Below are positions 47,801-56,474 of a stretch of 64,000 nucleotides of DNA, one piece after another. Below the pieces are notes generated by a model that saw only the letters and a list, made by a program, of their open reading frames with translations, did not search any database and was not told the origin of the DNA. The position numbers and the translations under genes were made by a program. The DNA lies in contig NZ_JARVKV010000016.1 in the NCBI RefSeq assembly GCF_029813835.1, positions 27,629-91,628 on the forward strand, read 5' to 3'. How positions within the stretch are numbered: position 1 is the first letter of the stretch; every line of letters starts with the position of its first letter. The DNA is from Streptomyces sp. DH37 (GTDB lineage: Bacteria; Actinomycetota; Actinomycetes; Streptomycetales; Streptomycetaceae).

Positions 47801-49026
47801 CGCGCCGCCTCCCGGTCCCGGTCCCGCTGCCCGGCCCTGGCGTAGAGGGCCAGGCCGGGGGCGGTGGTGACGCCGTGCGCGAGGGTGCTGGCGGCGATGA
47901 CCAGCGTCCCGGCGGCCAGCACCACCGGATCGGCGCCGAGCCGGTGGGCCTCCATGGTCAGGTAGAACAGGGCCGAGACGCCGACGGGGCCGAACCAGCC
48001 CATGAAGACGACGTCCCGCCAGGCCAGGGAGAGCGGGCGCTTCAGCGCGAGCAGGACCGGCAGCCGGCGCAGCAGCAGGACCCCCAGGACCAGCAGGGCG
48101 CCGCGCCACCAGCCCAGCTCGCCCCACTCCCGCCAGGGGATCATGGCCCCGAACACCGCGAACAGCGGCAGGACGAGGAAGCGGTTGACCGCCTCGTCGT
48201 TCTTGTCCTCGTCGGCGCGCTCGCTGACCGAGCTCGTCGCGTTGAAGGCCAGTCCGCTCACGAAGACGGCGAGGACGCCGTCGAGGCGCATCAGCCCGGC
48301 CGCCCCGAGCACGAAGAGGGCCAGCAGCAGGGTGTACACGAGCAGGGGGCCGGACTGGACGGTCCTGTGCCTCTCGGCGGTGCGCAGCGCCTTTCCTCCC
48401 AGCGCGCCCGCCGCCGCTCCGAAGACGACCGCGCCCAGCACCTGCCACAGGGACTCCAGCAGCGCGTCGCCGCCGCTCAGGGTCCCGGCGATCGCCACCG
48501 CGGCGAGCACCAGGGGCAGGGCGAGTCCGTCGTTGGCGCCCGACTCCAGGGAGAGCAGCTGCCGGGTCCGGGCGGCGACCCCCTTCTCCGCCGGTTCACC
48601 GGTGACCACGCTGGAGGCGAGCACCGGGTCGGTGGGGCACAGGGCCGCGCCCAGCAGTGCCGCCGCGCCGAGGCCGACCCCGAGGACGACGGCCGACAGC
48701 GCCGTGGTGATCAGCGCCATGCCCAGCATGGCCACCACCAGCAGGACGGTCAGCGGCTTCACCCCCGACCGCACGTCGCGGAACGGATAGCGCAGGGCGA
48801 TCGCCATCACCGAGACCGCCAGCAGCAGACGTGACGCCTCGTGCAGTTCCGCGTGCCCCTCCACCACGGTGGGCAGATCGAGGACGCCCAGCACCTCCGG
48901 GCCGAAGACGACCCCGGTCAGCAGAGCCAGCAGCGGGCCGCTCAGCGGGGCCCGCTGGATGCGTACGGAGAGGGCGGCGATCACCAGCGCCAAGGCGGCG
49001 GTGACGGTCAGGAGTTTGTCCAGCAT
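47797..49026 (-). CDS. cation:proton antiporter (CPA family)
   Basis: A 409-aa protein with about 12 hydrophobic segments. AALCPTDPVLASSVVTG and LSLESGANDGLALPLVLAAV carry the TDP and ND motifs of CPA1 exchangers. Na+ or K+ for H+ exchange is expected at the membrane. ATG 49026 is chosen (short N-terminus, helix 1 at residues 5-25); ATG 49059 and an upstream GTG are possible. The coupled channel gene suggests a K+ pathway. Confidence 0.85.
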   Translation of the reverse strand: MLDKLLTVTAALALVIAALSVRIQRAPLSGPLLALLTGVVFGPEVLGVLDLPTVVEGHAELHEASRLLLAVSVMAIALRYPFRDVRSGVKPLTVLLVVAMLGMALITTALSAVVLGVGLGAAALLGAALCPTDPVLASSVVTGEPAEKGVAARTRQLLSLESGANDGLALPLVLAAVAIAGTLSGGDALLESLWQVLGAVVFGAAAGALGGKALRTAERHRTVQSGPLLVYTLLLALFVLGAAGLMRLDGVLAVFVSGLAFNATSSVSERADEDKNDEAVNRFLVLPLFAVFGAMIPWREWGELGWWRGALLVLGVLLLRRLPVLLALKRPLSLAWRDVVFMGWFGPVGVSALFYLTMEAHRLGADPVVLAAGTLVIAASTLAHGVTTAPGLALYARAGQRDRDREAAR

Positions 49027-49385
49027 GCCCGTGCGGCTGCCCTTGCGGGACACCGTCATGCACGGGCGGCCGTCGGGGACCCCCGACGGCCGAAGGCATC
49101 CGGGCGCCGGGGGCGGCCGGGACAGACGGGGGGCAGTCGGGGGGAGCCCGGGGGCAATTCGGAAGCAGTTCGGGGGCAGTTCGGGGGCAGTCCGGGAGCA
49201 GGGCACCGTCATCTCGGCCCGCCGCGCGGGTCACGCCCCGGTCCGGACAGCCGGGGACTCGGCGACGCCGCGGGTGTGGTGGGGGGTGGTCGTCGCGAGG
49301 GATGCGCCCTCCGGTCCCCTCCCGTCCGGCCCGCCCGCGAACCCCCTCACCGCCCTCCGGCCGACCGGCCGGAGGGCGGGGCCGG
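49027..49385. other. intergenic region with degenerate 11-12 bp tandem repeats
   Basis: Units like CAGTTCGGGGG recur about five times at 49134-49200 upstream of the antiporter gene. The rest is GC rich; the right end (49360-49380) has a GGCCGGAGGG pair to the left CCCTCCGGCC that may terminate the following minus-strand gene. Confidence 0.45.
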
Positions 49386-50345
49386 TCAGTGCCCGTGGGG
49401 GCCGCTCTCCTCGTGGTCCGTGCCGCCGCCGACCTCCTTCCGCCCGGCCTCGGCCGGGCCGCCGGCGGTGACGGTGAAGGCGGCGGTGCGGACCTCGCCG
49501 TCGTGCTTGAAGTCCAGGAAGAGGCGGTAGGAGCCGGCGCTGGGCGCGGTGGCGGTGAAGGAGACGGTGGGGCCGGGCTCGGTGGCGCCGTCGCCGGGCC
49601 CGCCGCCCGGGTGGACGTGGAGGTAGGCGAGGTCGCCGGCGCGCAGGGCCACCAGGTGGCCGTAGGCGCCGAGGTAGGGCTCCAGGTCGGTGACCGGGCG
49701 GCCGTCCTTGGAGACCTTCAGGTCGAGGGTCCCGGCCGCGCCCGGCCGCAGCGCGCCGTCGAGGGTGACGGTGTAGCCGTCGACGGTGGCGGTGCGGGAC
49801 GGTTCGGGGAGCTTCCCGGGCTCGTACGTGCCGGAGACGGCGAGGTCCGCGCCCAGGGTGACGCCCTCGGCGCCCCGGGCGGCGGGGGTGAAGTCGGCGA
49901 AGACCCGGTAGTCGCCGGCGGCGGGGAGCTTCACCGGGGTGCTCCAGGTGCCGTCGGCCGCCCGCTGCGGGTGCAGGTGGCGGTAGGTGGTCAGGTCCCG
50001 GGAGACCAGGATCAGGTGGAGCTGCTCGCCGTGCTCGGTGCGGTACGCGGTGACCGGCCGCCCGGCCTCGTCCCGGACGGTGAAGCTCAGGTCCGCCCGC
50101 CGTCCGGCGGTGACGCGGGGGGTGGCCAGGTCGAGGGTGTAGCCGCCCTCGGATATCCGCAGGCCGCCCGCCGGCGTCTCCCCGTGACCGCCCTCCCGCT
50201 CCCGCGCGCCGCCGTCGGCGTCGGCGTGCGCCGCGCGGGCGGGTTCCGGGACGACGGGGTCCACCGCGTTCCCCACTCCGTAGGCGGCCCCGAAGACGGC
50301 CGCGAGCGCGGCGGTGAACGCGGTGATCTTCGATGCGGTGTTCAT
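49386..50345 (-). CDS. secreted His-rich protein divergent from copZA, probable copper-binding
   Basis: A 319-aa protein with an N-terminal signal or anchor (ITAFTAALAAVFGAAYGVGN) and two beta-rich modules. Each has a His cluster, HLILVSRDLTTYRHLHP and GHLVALRAGDLAYLHVHPGG, and the C-terminus is HEESGPHGH. I recognise this as a common neighbour of copper ATPases in streptomycetes, with no assigned function. GGAG six bases from the ATG. The divergent gap with copZ carries CsoR-type operators, so both sides are probably copper-induced. It likely binds copper in the envelope. Confidence 0.78.
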   Translation of the reverse strand: MNTASKITAFTAALAAVFGAAYGVGNAVDPVVPEPARAAHADADGGAREREGGHGETPAGGLRISEGGYTLDLATPRVTAGRRADLSFTVRDEAGRPVTAYRTEHGEQLHLILVSRDLTTYRHLHPQRAADGTWSTPVKLPAAGDYRVFADFTPAARGAEGVTLGADLAVSGTYEPGKLPEPSRTATVDGYTVTLDGALRPGAAGTLDLKVSKDGRPVTDLEPYLGAYGHLVALRAGDLAYLHVHPGGGPGDGATEPGPTVSFTATAPSAGSYRLFLDFKHDGEVRTAAFTVTAGGPAEAGRKEVGGGTDHEESGPHGH

Positions 50346-50394
50346 GACGTTCTCCTCGATGTGTCTGCCTGCACGGGCCGCGACACCTCCACCA

Positions 50395-50413
50395 TATACC
50401 CCCCACCGGTATA
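50395..50413. promoter_or_regulatory. CsoR-type operator, left
   Basis: TATACC-N7-GGTATA with a C-tract, 50 bases before the His-rich protein start. Matches the CsoR operator form. Confidence 0.6.
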
Positions 50414-50443
50414 GGAAGCCTCTTCGCCGGGACTTGCCGAAAA

Positions 50444-50495
50444 ATACGGGGAGGGGGTATACATGACGGCATCGCCGATACCCCCTAGGGGTATC
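50444..50495 (+). promoter_or_regulatory. CsoR-type operators for copZA
   Basis: At 50477-50495 GATACCCCCTAGGGGTATC is a perfect dyad (8-bp arms, three-base centre), a textbook CsoR site, 27 bases before the copZ ATG. At 50444-50460 ATACGGGGAGGGGGTAT is a weaker half-matched site. A copper-sensing CsoR gene is not present in this window. Confidence 0.75.
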
Positions 50496-50522
50496 ATGAG
50501 GATCTCTCCCGGAGGAAGAACC

Positions 50523-50804
50523 ATGTCGTCCTGCTGCACCCCCGGCGGAAGCCGCTCGACCGCCGCCGCCCGGACCACGGCCGCCGAGGGCACCACCACG
50601 GTCTACGCGGTCGCGGGCATGACCTGCGGCCACTGCGCGGCCACGCTCACCGAGGCCGTCGGCGGACTCGACGGCGTGCTCTCCGTCGAGGTCGACCTCG
50701 CCGCCGGCCACGTCGGCGTCACCACCGAGGGCGCGCCCGACGACGCCCGGATCGCCGAGGCCGTCGGCGAGGCCGGATACGAACTCACCGGCCGGGCCGC
50801 CTGA
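50523..50804 (+). CDS. copZ: CopZ copper chaperone (HMA domain)
   Basis: A 93-aa protein whose residues about 26-92 form an HMA fold with [17 protein letters not shown], the MxCxxC Cu(I) site. An unusual N-terminal extension [19 protein letters not shown] carries a Cys-Cys pair and may add a second binding site. GGAGG seven bases before ATG 50523. Followed after 67 bases by copA, to which it would deliver Cu(I). Confidence 0.92.
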   Translation: MSSCCTPGGSRSTAAARTTAAEGTTTVYAVAGMTCGHCAATLTEAVGGLDGVLSVEVDLAAGHVGVTTEGAPDDARIAEAVGEAGYELTGRAA

Positions 50805-50871
50805 TCCCTTCCCCCGTACGTGCCGGGCCCCTGCGCGGCGGCCCGGCGCCCGCCCCTCCCGAGGAGCAGTG

Positions 50872-53151
50872 ATGACCACCACCGTCGGCACGGACACCGA
50901 GGTCGAACTCGCCATCGGCGGCATGACCTGCGCCTCCTGCGCCGCCCGCATCGAGAAGAAGCTCAACCGCATGGACGGGGTGAGCGCCACCGTCAACTAC
51001 GCCACCGAGAAGGCCAGGGTCGCCTTCGGCGAGGGCGTGACCGTCGACGACCTGATCGCCACGGTCGAGAAGACCGGCTACACCGCCGCACCCCCCGCCC
51101 CCGAGCGCGGGACCACCGGCGGCGGCGCCGGCGAGACGGCTCCCGCCGCGGACGAGGGGGACGAGCTGCGACCGCTGCGGCAGCGGCTGACCACCGCCGT
51201 GGTCCTGGCCGTACCCGTCATCGCGCTGGCCATGGTCCCGGCCTGGCAGTTCGAGTACTGGCAGTGGCTGTCGCTGACCCTGGCCGCCCCCGTGGTCACC
51301 TACGCCGCCTGGCCCTTCCACCGCGCGGCATGGACCAACGCCCGGCACGGCGCGGCCACCATGGACACCCTGGTCTCGGTGGGCACTTCGGCCGCTTTCC
51401 TGTGGTCGCTGTGGGCGCTGTTCCTCGGCACGGCCGGCACCCCCGGCATGACCCACCCCTTCGAGCTGACCATCGAACGCACCGACGGCGCGGGCAACAT
51501 CTACCTGGAGGCCGCCGCCGGGGTCACCGCCTTCATCCTGGCCGGCCGCTACTTCGAGGCCCGCTCCAAGCGCAAGGCCGGCGCCGCCCTGCGCACCCTC
51601 CTGGAACTGGGCGCCAAGGAGGTCACCGTCCTGCGCGAGGGAGGCCGCGAAGAGCGCGTCCCCATCGCGCGGCTGGCCGTCGGGACGCGCTTCGTGGTCC
51701 GCCCCGGCGAGAAGATCGCCACCGACGGCACCGTCGTCGAGGGCTCCTCGGCCGTGGACGCCTCGATGCTGACCGGCGAGTCCGTCCCCGTCGAGGTCGG
51801 CGTGGGCGACACGGTCACCGGCGCCACCCTCAACGCCGGAGGCCGCCTGGTCGTCGAGGCCACCCGCGTCGGCTCCGACACCCAGCTCGCCCGGATGGCC
51901 AGGCTGGTCGAGGACGCGCAGAACGGCAAGGCCGCCGCCCAGCGCCTGGCCGACCGCATCTCCGGCGTCTTCGTCCCCGTCGTCATCGCCCTCGCGCTGG
52001 GCACGCTCGGCTTCTGGCTCGGCAACGGTGCGGGCCTCACCGCCGCCTTCACCGCCGCCGTGGCCGTACTGATCATCGCCTGCCCCTGCGCCCTGGGCCT
52101 GGCCACCCCCACCGCGCTGATGGTCGGCACCGGACGCGGCGCCCAGCTCGGCATCCTCATCAAGGGGCCGGAGGTACTGGAGACCACCCGCAAGGTCGAC
52201 ACCGTCGTCCTGGACAAGACCGGCACCGTCACCACCGGCCGGATGACCCTGCTCGCCGTCCGCACCGCCGACGGCGAGGACGAGGCCGAGGTGCTGCGCC
52301 TGGCCGGCGCCCTGGAGCACGCCTCCGAGCACCCCGTCGCCCGGGCGATCGCGGCGGGCGCCGCCGAGAAGGTCGGCGTCCTGCCCGCCGTGGAGGACTT
52401 CGCGGGCATCGCCGGACTCGGCGTCCAGGGCATCGTCGACGGCCACGCCGTCCTCGTCGGCCGGACCGGGCTGCTGGCCGAATGGGCCATCGGGCTGCCT
52501 CCCGGCCTCGCCCGCGCCAAGGCCGAGGCCGAGGCACGGGGACGCACCGCCGTCGCCGTCGCCTGGGACGGAGCCGCCCGCGCCGTCCTGGAGGTGGCCG
52601 ACGCGGTGAAGGAGACCAGCGCCGAGGCCGTCCGCGACCTGCGCGCCCTGGGACTCACCCCGGTACTGCTGACCGGCGACAACCAAGCGGTGGCCCAGGC
52701 GGTGGCCCACGAGATCGGCCTGAACCTCCCCGGCGACCAGGTCATCGCCGAGGTCATGCCCGAGGACAAGGTGAACGCCGTCAAACGCCTCCAGACCGAG
52801 GGCCGCAGCGTCGCCATGATCGGCGACGGCGTCAACGACGCCGCCGCCCTCGCCCAGGCCGACCTCGGCCTCGCCATGGGCACGGGCACGGACGCGGCCA
52901 TCGAGGCCGCCGACCTCACCCTGGTCCGGGGCGACCTGCGAACCGCCGCGGACGCCATCCGCCTCGCACGCCGCACCCTGGGCACCATCAAGTCCAACCT
53001 CTTCTGGGCCTTCGGCTACAACGTCGCCGCCCTCCCCCTGGCCGCCGCCGGACTCCTCAACCCGATGATCGCCGGCGCGGCGATGGCCTTCTCCTCCGTC
53101 TTCGTCGTCACCAACAGCCTCCGCCTGCGCACCTTCCGCACGCGGAGCTGA
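50872..53151 (+). CDS. copA: CopA P1B-type copper-exporting ATPase
   Basis: A 759-aa P-type ATPase. N-terminal HMA domain with [16 protein letters not shown]; transmembrane CPC in [17 protein letters not shown]; actuator TGESVPV; phosphorylation site DKTGTVT; HP motif in ASEHPVARA; hinge GDGVNDAA. Eight membrane helices as in the PIB-1 group, specific for Cu(I)/Ag(I), with the Asn/Tyr of [17 protein letters not shown] in helix 7 and [15 protein letters not shown] in helix 8. GTG 50869 just before ATG 50872 is an alternative. Exports Cu(I) from the cytoplasm. Confidence 0.95.
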   Translation: MTTTVGTDTEVELAIGGMTCASCAARIEKKLNRMDGVSATVNYATEKARVAFGEGVTVDDLIATVEKTGYTAAPPAPERGTTGGGAGETAPAADEGDELRPLRQRLTTAVVLAVPVIALAMVPAWQFEYWQWLSLTLAAPVVTYAAWPFHRAAWTNARHGAATMDTLVSVGTSAAFLWSLWALFLGTAGTPGMTHPFELTIERTDGAGNIYLEAAAGVTAFILAGRYFEARSKRKAGAALRTLLELGAKEVTVLREGGREERVPIARLAVGTRFVVRPGEKIATDGTVVEGSSAVDASMLTGESVPVEVGVGDTVTGATLNAGGRLVVEATRVGSDTQLARMARLVEDAQNGKAAAQRLADRISGVFVPVVIALALGTLGFWLGNGAGLTAAFTAAVAVLIIACPCALGLATPTALMVGTGRGAQLGILIKGPEVLETTRKVDTVVLDKTGTVTTGRMTLLAVRTADGEDEAEVLRLAGALEHASEHPVARAIAAGAAEKVGVLPAVEDFAGIAGLGVQGIVDGHAVLVGRTGLLAEWAIGLPPGLARAKAEAEARGRTAVAVAWDGAARAVLEVADAVKETSAEAVRDLRALGLTPVLLTGDNQAVAQAVAHEIGLNLPGDQVIAEVMPEDKVNAVKRLQTEGRSVAMIGDGVNDAAALAQADLGLAMGTGTDAAIEAADLTLVRGDLRTAADAIRLARRTLGTIKSNLFWAFGYNVAALPLAAAGLLNPMIAGAAMAFSSVFVVTNSLRLRTFRTRS

Positions 53152-53820
53152 CGGCCGCCTCCCGGGTGGCCGGGCCTGCGCCGGGACCACCGTGCGGCGC
53201 GCGGCACGCCCCGTCGGCCGCTCCGGAGTCCTACAGGTGTTCGCTTCCGGTACGGAGGAGCGCCGTCACCTCACCCGAGGGGGTGGTGTCAGGCCATCGA
53301 TGGCGTACTCCGGCGTTCTGACGGAGCGTCAGCGGAAATCCGGTCCCGCAGGAAGCCGCGACGGCGGGCCGCACGAAGGAGAGGAGAAACCCATGAGGAC
53401 AGCCGACTTGGGTGACCGCGCCGCTCATCGGGGCCGCCGCATCCCACGGCAGCGCCGTGGGCCCGGCGGGCCACCCGCCGCCGCCTGCACGCTCCGGCGG
53501 GAGCGGGAACACCATCAGGGACCCCGGCCCCGGCTCCGCCGAGCCGAGATGTAGGAGGACCGCGAGGCAGGACGAACACGAACACGAACACGAGCGACAA
53601 GCCTCCCCCGAGGACGCGGGCGGGGTCCGGACCACCGGGCCCCGCCCGCACGCGTGCGCCACGGGCTCCGGTCGGTTCCGTCCCCGCCGTCCGTGTCCCG
53701 GGCCGGGCATCCCGGTGAAGGCAGCATGTCCCCGTCGGCCATCGGCCTCCCCGTCCCCTACGCTGACGCGCGCAGGACTTTCCGTATCGCCTGCGGACGC
53801 GGCCCGTGGAGGTTGACGGC
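53152..53820. other. 669-base region after copA with one possible tiny ORF
   Basis: Composition is less coding-like than the flanks. A possible 53-aa ORF (53394-53554) is listed separately; otherwise nothing is recognised. A GAACACGAACACGAACACGA repeat (6-base units) lies near 53576-53595. Confidence 0.4.
53394..53554 (+). CDS. possible 53-aa protein
   Basis: An AAGGAGAGGAG site lies about seven bases before an ATG opening 53 codons to TAG 53552-53554. The product is basic and Arg rich (LRREREHHQGPRPRLRRAEM). The ribosome site is better than that of most genes here, but codon use is unconvincing; the neighbouring frame (TAPLIGAAASHGSAVGPAGH) looks more protein-like, so a frameshifted remnant is equally possible. 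Confidence 0.3.
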
Positions 53821-53982
53821 ATGGACGGCTACACGAAGTGGGTGGCGAGGGTGGCGGCGACGGCCGGGGCGGTCGCCGCCCTCGCCGGGGCATGGGCCGC
53901 CGTCGCCGGTGCGGTGGCGGCCACCCACGGGGCGAGGGCCGCGCGGAGGGCCGCCGAGGGGAAGCACGCCGCCAGGCCCTGA
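53821..53982 (+). CDS. small one-helix membrane protein (53 aa)
   Basis: ATG 53821 has GGAGG eight bases upstream and opens 53 codons to TGA 53980-53982. After MDGYTKWVARV comes a long Ala/Val/Gly helix (AATAGAVAALAGAWAAVAGA) and a basic C-terminal tail (RAARRAAEGKHAARP), the layout of a small inner-membrane protein. Third codon positions are strongly G/C. Function unknown. It follows the copper ATPase by 670 bases. Confidence 0.55.
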   Translation: MDGYTKWVARVAATAGAVAALAGAWAAVAGAVAATHGARAARRAAEGKHAARP

Positions 53983-54277
53983 TCCGGGCCGGGCGGGGTT
54001 CCCCACGCCCGCCGTCGGATCCCTCGGCTCGTCGGCCGGGCGGTACGCGGGCCCGCCCGGCGGCGGCACGCGGCCCGCGCGGGTACACGCCGGGCGCGGG
54101 GGAGGACGGCGGTGGACGTGCTCGGGCCCCTGGTCACCGACCGGCCCTGGGGCCGGGACCCGGCGGCCCGCCGCGCGATCCGGTCGGCGTGTCACGCGCC
54201 GGCGCGGCCGGTGGCGGAACGGGCCCGGCACAGGGCGGCGGGAGGTGGGGTCTCGTCGCGGGTGCGCGGCACGCCGT

Positions 54278-54730
54278 TCACCCGGCCTCCCCCCGGGCCC
54301 CGCGGCGCGCCCGGAACAGCAGGAGCAGGCTCACGGCGGCCAGCGCGACGAGCACGATGCCCATGACGACCTCGTTGGTCCGGGCGGTTTCGGGGGTGAC
54401 GTCCGGTCCGCCGTAGTCGATCAGGGCGGGCGCGACCAGCAGCCAGACGCCGAGGGCGAGGACGATCAGGTCCGACAGCCACCCGCGCGGGCGCACCATC
54501 CGGGCGCCCGCGGTGAGCAGCACCACGATGCCCACGCCGGTCTCGTTGCGCTGGGCGTCCACCGCCGCGTCGTTGAAGGGATAGCCGAGGATCCACGCCG
54601 CCAGGAGCAGCCAGACGCCGGCCAGGACCATCAGCGGGGTCACGAGCCGGTTCCGCACCCCCGAGGGGTCGGACAGGAGCGGGGCCTCCCGGGCGGACGC
54701 CGATCCGCGGGGAGAGGAGTGACGGGCCAC
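54278..54730 (-). CDS. SPW-repeat membrane protein
   Basis: A 150-aa protein with four hydrophobic segments. LVTPLMVLAGVWLLLAAWIL and LSDLIVLALGVWLLVAPALI are two repeats of the SPW family (usually SxPW; here degenerate), a small integral membrane family of unknown role. GTG start with AAGGAG five bases upstream. It lies 98 bases downstream of the DUF421 gene on the same strand. Confidence 0.78.
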   Translation of the reverse strand: MARHSSPRGSASAREAPLLSDPSGVRNRLVTPLMVLAGVWLLLAAWILGYPFNDAAVDAQRNETGVGIVVLLTAGARMVRPRGWLSDLIVLALGVWLLVAPALIDYGGPDVTPETARTNEVVMGIVLVALAAVSLLLLFRARRGARGEAG

Positions 54731-54828
54731 GGGAACTCCTTAGGGGTTCGTGCCGACCATCTTGATGGCGTTCGCGGGGGTCCGCGATGTACGCACCTCC
54801 ATCCCGGTCCCTTCGGATCCGTCCCGGG

Positions 54829-55359
54829 TCACCCGTCCCGCCGCGGCCGGACCGCCCCCTCGACGTCCAGCAGTGAGCTGCCCGAGCCGACCTGGGAACG
54901 GGGGAGCACGCTGAACTTGCCGTCGGTCTCCAGCACCACGGCGGCGACGTCCTCGACCGCGCCGATCCCCTGGGAGCGGATCGCCTGGCGCACCTCGCTC
55001 GCCGTGACCCGCTGCCGCTCCATCGCCTCGGCGAGCATGTTCCCGTCGCTCAGCAGCAGGGTCGGCTCGGCCTTGATCAGCCGCCGGTAGCGGCGGGAGC
55101 GCACCGCCGTCCAGGCGTTGGCGAACTGGAGGGTCACCAGCAGGGCCAGCGCGATCACCCCCTCGGCGAGGGAGACGGTCGCGTTGAGCAGGATGGTGGC
55201 CAGCGTCGAGCCCAGGGCGACGGTGACCACCAGGTCGAAGGCGTTCATCTTCGCCAGCGTGCGTTTGCCCGACAGCCGCACCGCCGTGATCAGGGCCGCG
55301 TAGGCGCACGCGGCCATGACGGTCACGCGCAGGAGGTCGTATCCGGTGTCGAAGAACAT
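54829..55359 (-). CDS. DUF421 (YetF-type) membrane protein
   Basis: A 176-aa protein with three hydrophobic N-terminal segments and a cytoplasmic domain. GKRTLAKMNAFDLVVTVALG and the end LIKAEPTLLLSDGNMLAEAM are the DUF421 signature; VRQAIRSQGIGAVEDVAAVV belongs to its C-terminal domain. It is shorter than Bacillus YetF (231 aa) at the C-terminus. Related YetF/YdfS proteins are linked to spore or envelope stress. The ribosome site is weak. Confidence 0.85.
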   Translation of the reverse strand: MFFDTGYDLLRVTVMAACAYAALITAVRLSGKRTLAKMNAFDLVVTVALGSTLATILLNATVSLAEGVIALALLVTLQFANAWTAVRSRRYRRLIKAEPTLLLSDGNMLAEAMERQRVTASEVRQAIRSQGIGAVEDVAAVVLETDGKFSVLPRSQVGSGSSLLDVEGAVRPRRDG

Positions 55360-55451
55360 CGGGCACGACTACCCGGCGGCCCGGTCCCGCAACGTGCCCG
55401 CCCCCTGCTGTGACCCGGTCGATATCCGCGCGGCGCCTCCCGCCGGCGCGG

Positions 55452-55697
55452 TCAGTGCGGATGCGAGGCGCGCAGGCCCGTGGCGACGAGCCTGCGGACG
55501 GCGATCACGGCGGCGGCCGCCGCGATGGTGTCCCAGCTCGGCTCGCCGGCCAGCCGCAGCAGCCCCGCCGCGGTCAGGAAGTCCAGGAGGACGGCCAGCG
55601 CGGGCATCGGCCTCCGTGCGGCCGCGAGCACCACCGCGCCGGCGACCAGCCCGAAGGCGGTGGTGACGAGGGCGGCCAGGTGCAGGACGGCGGTCAC
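55452..55697 (-). CDS. small membrane protein coupled to DUF1622
   Basis: An 81-aa protein with three hydrophobic segments (LHLAALVTTAFGLVAGAVVL, LDFLTAAGLLRLAG, AAAAAVIAVRRLVATG). GTG 55697 overlaps the DUF1622 stop (GTGA). No family name is known to me; it regularly looks like a partner subunit for its neighbour, by coupling only. Confidence 0.65.
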   Translation of the reverse strand: MTAVLHLAALVTTAFGLVAGAVVLAAARRPMPALAVLLDFLTAAGLLRLAGEPSWDTIAAAAAVIAVRRLVATGLRASHPH

Positions 55698-56110
55698 GCC
55701 GGTCCCGCCGGGGCGCGGGAGCCGTCCGCCTCCTTGCGGCGTTCGCGTTCGATCTCGGCGCGCTCGTTCGCGATCTCCCGGCTGAGGAAGAAGTTCAGGG
55801 CGGTACGGATCGCCGCGATCGCGGCGAGCTGCCCGATCTCGGTGAAGCTCGGCGCGACGGCCGTGCGCAGTACGTCCCCGGCCAGCTGGAACTCCAGGCC
55901 GAGCGCCAGGAAACGCCCCAGGGTGAGCCGGATCCTGTTGAACCTGCGGTCGGGGCCGCCCCCGCGCACCATGGTCAGCAGGAAGCGGCCGAAGGCCCAG
56001 ACGGCGCCCACGAAGATGATCAGGGCGCCGGCCGCCTCCACCAGTCTCACCAGGAGGTCGACCGCGTCGCGCAGCAAGGACTCGGGCAGCACTTCGGCGG
56101 ATGTCGTCAT
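55694..56110 (-). CDS. DUF1622 membrane protein
   Basis: A 138-aa protein. After an N-terminal amphipathic stretch, LVEAAGALIIFVGAVWAFGR is a membrane helix, and RIRLTLGRFLALGLEFQLAG then IRTALNFFLSREIANERAEI are the DUF1622 core. Role unknown. ATG 56110; the site upstream is weak. Coupled to a smaller membrane protein. Its start lies 73 bases left of boundary repeat 2. Confidence 0.84.
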   Translation of the reverse strand: MTTSAEVLPESLLRDAVDLLVRLVEAAGALIIFVGAVWAFGRFLLTMVRGGGPDRRFNRIRLTLGRFLALGLEFQLAGDVLRTAVAPSFTEIGQLAAIAAIRTALNFFLSREIANERAEIERERRKEADGSRAPAGPA

Positions 56111-56182
56111 GATCCGCGAGTACCCCGACCCGCCCGCCCATGGCACCGGGGGCGATGTGATGCGGTTCACCCGGTCCGAGGG

Positions 56183-56474
56183 GGAATGTCGGGGATGGCC
56201 GGCCGGTTGTACCCATCGCGGGTGCCGGTGGGCGGGACAGTGTCCCCGGGCCTCACCCATCGCCTGCGGGGAAGATCGTTCGGCTGAAGCCCCTCAGTGC
56301 CCCTCGCCGCGAAGGCGACCGCCGTCCACCGGCACCCGCGCACAGACCGGCGCCGGCCAGGCTCCCCCCCGTCCTGGCCGGCGCCTCCCCATGCCCCGCA
56401 CCCCCGGCCGCCGACCCCCTCCGGAACACCGGAGAGCCCGGAACACCGGACGGTCAGCCCCCGGAACCGGCGGG
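56183..56474 (+). repeat. ~292-bp direct repeat, copy 2 (right boundary of the copper island)
   Basis: Same element as 44017-44307 in the same orientation, 12.17 kb apart. It contains the parallel small frame (56186-56287) and ends with the final codons (PAGSGG, stop) of the minus-strand phosphotriesterase-like gene. Confidence 0.9.
56349..56385. terminator. 13-bp stem hairpin inside boundary repeat 2
   Basis: Same arms as copy 1 (GGCGCCGGCCAGG / CCTGGCCGGCGCC), unchanged, with an 11-base loop. Confidence 0.7.
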
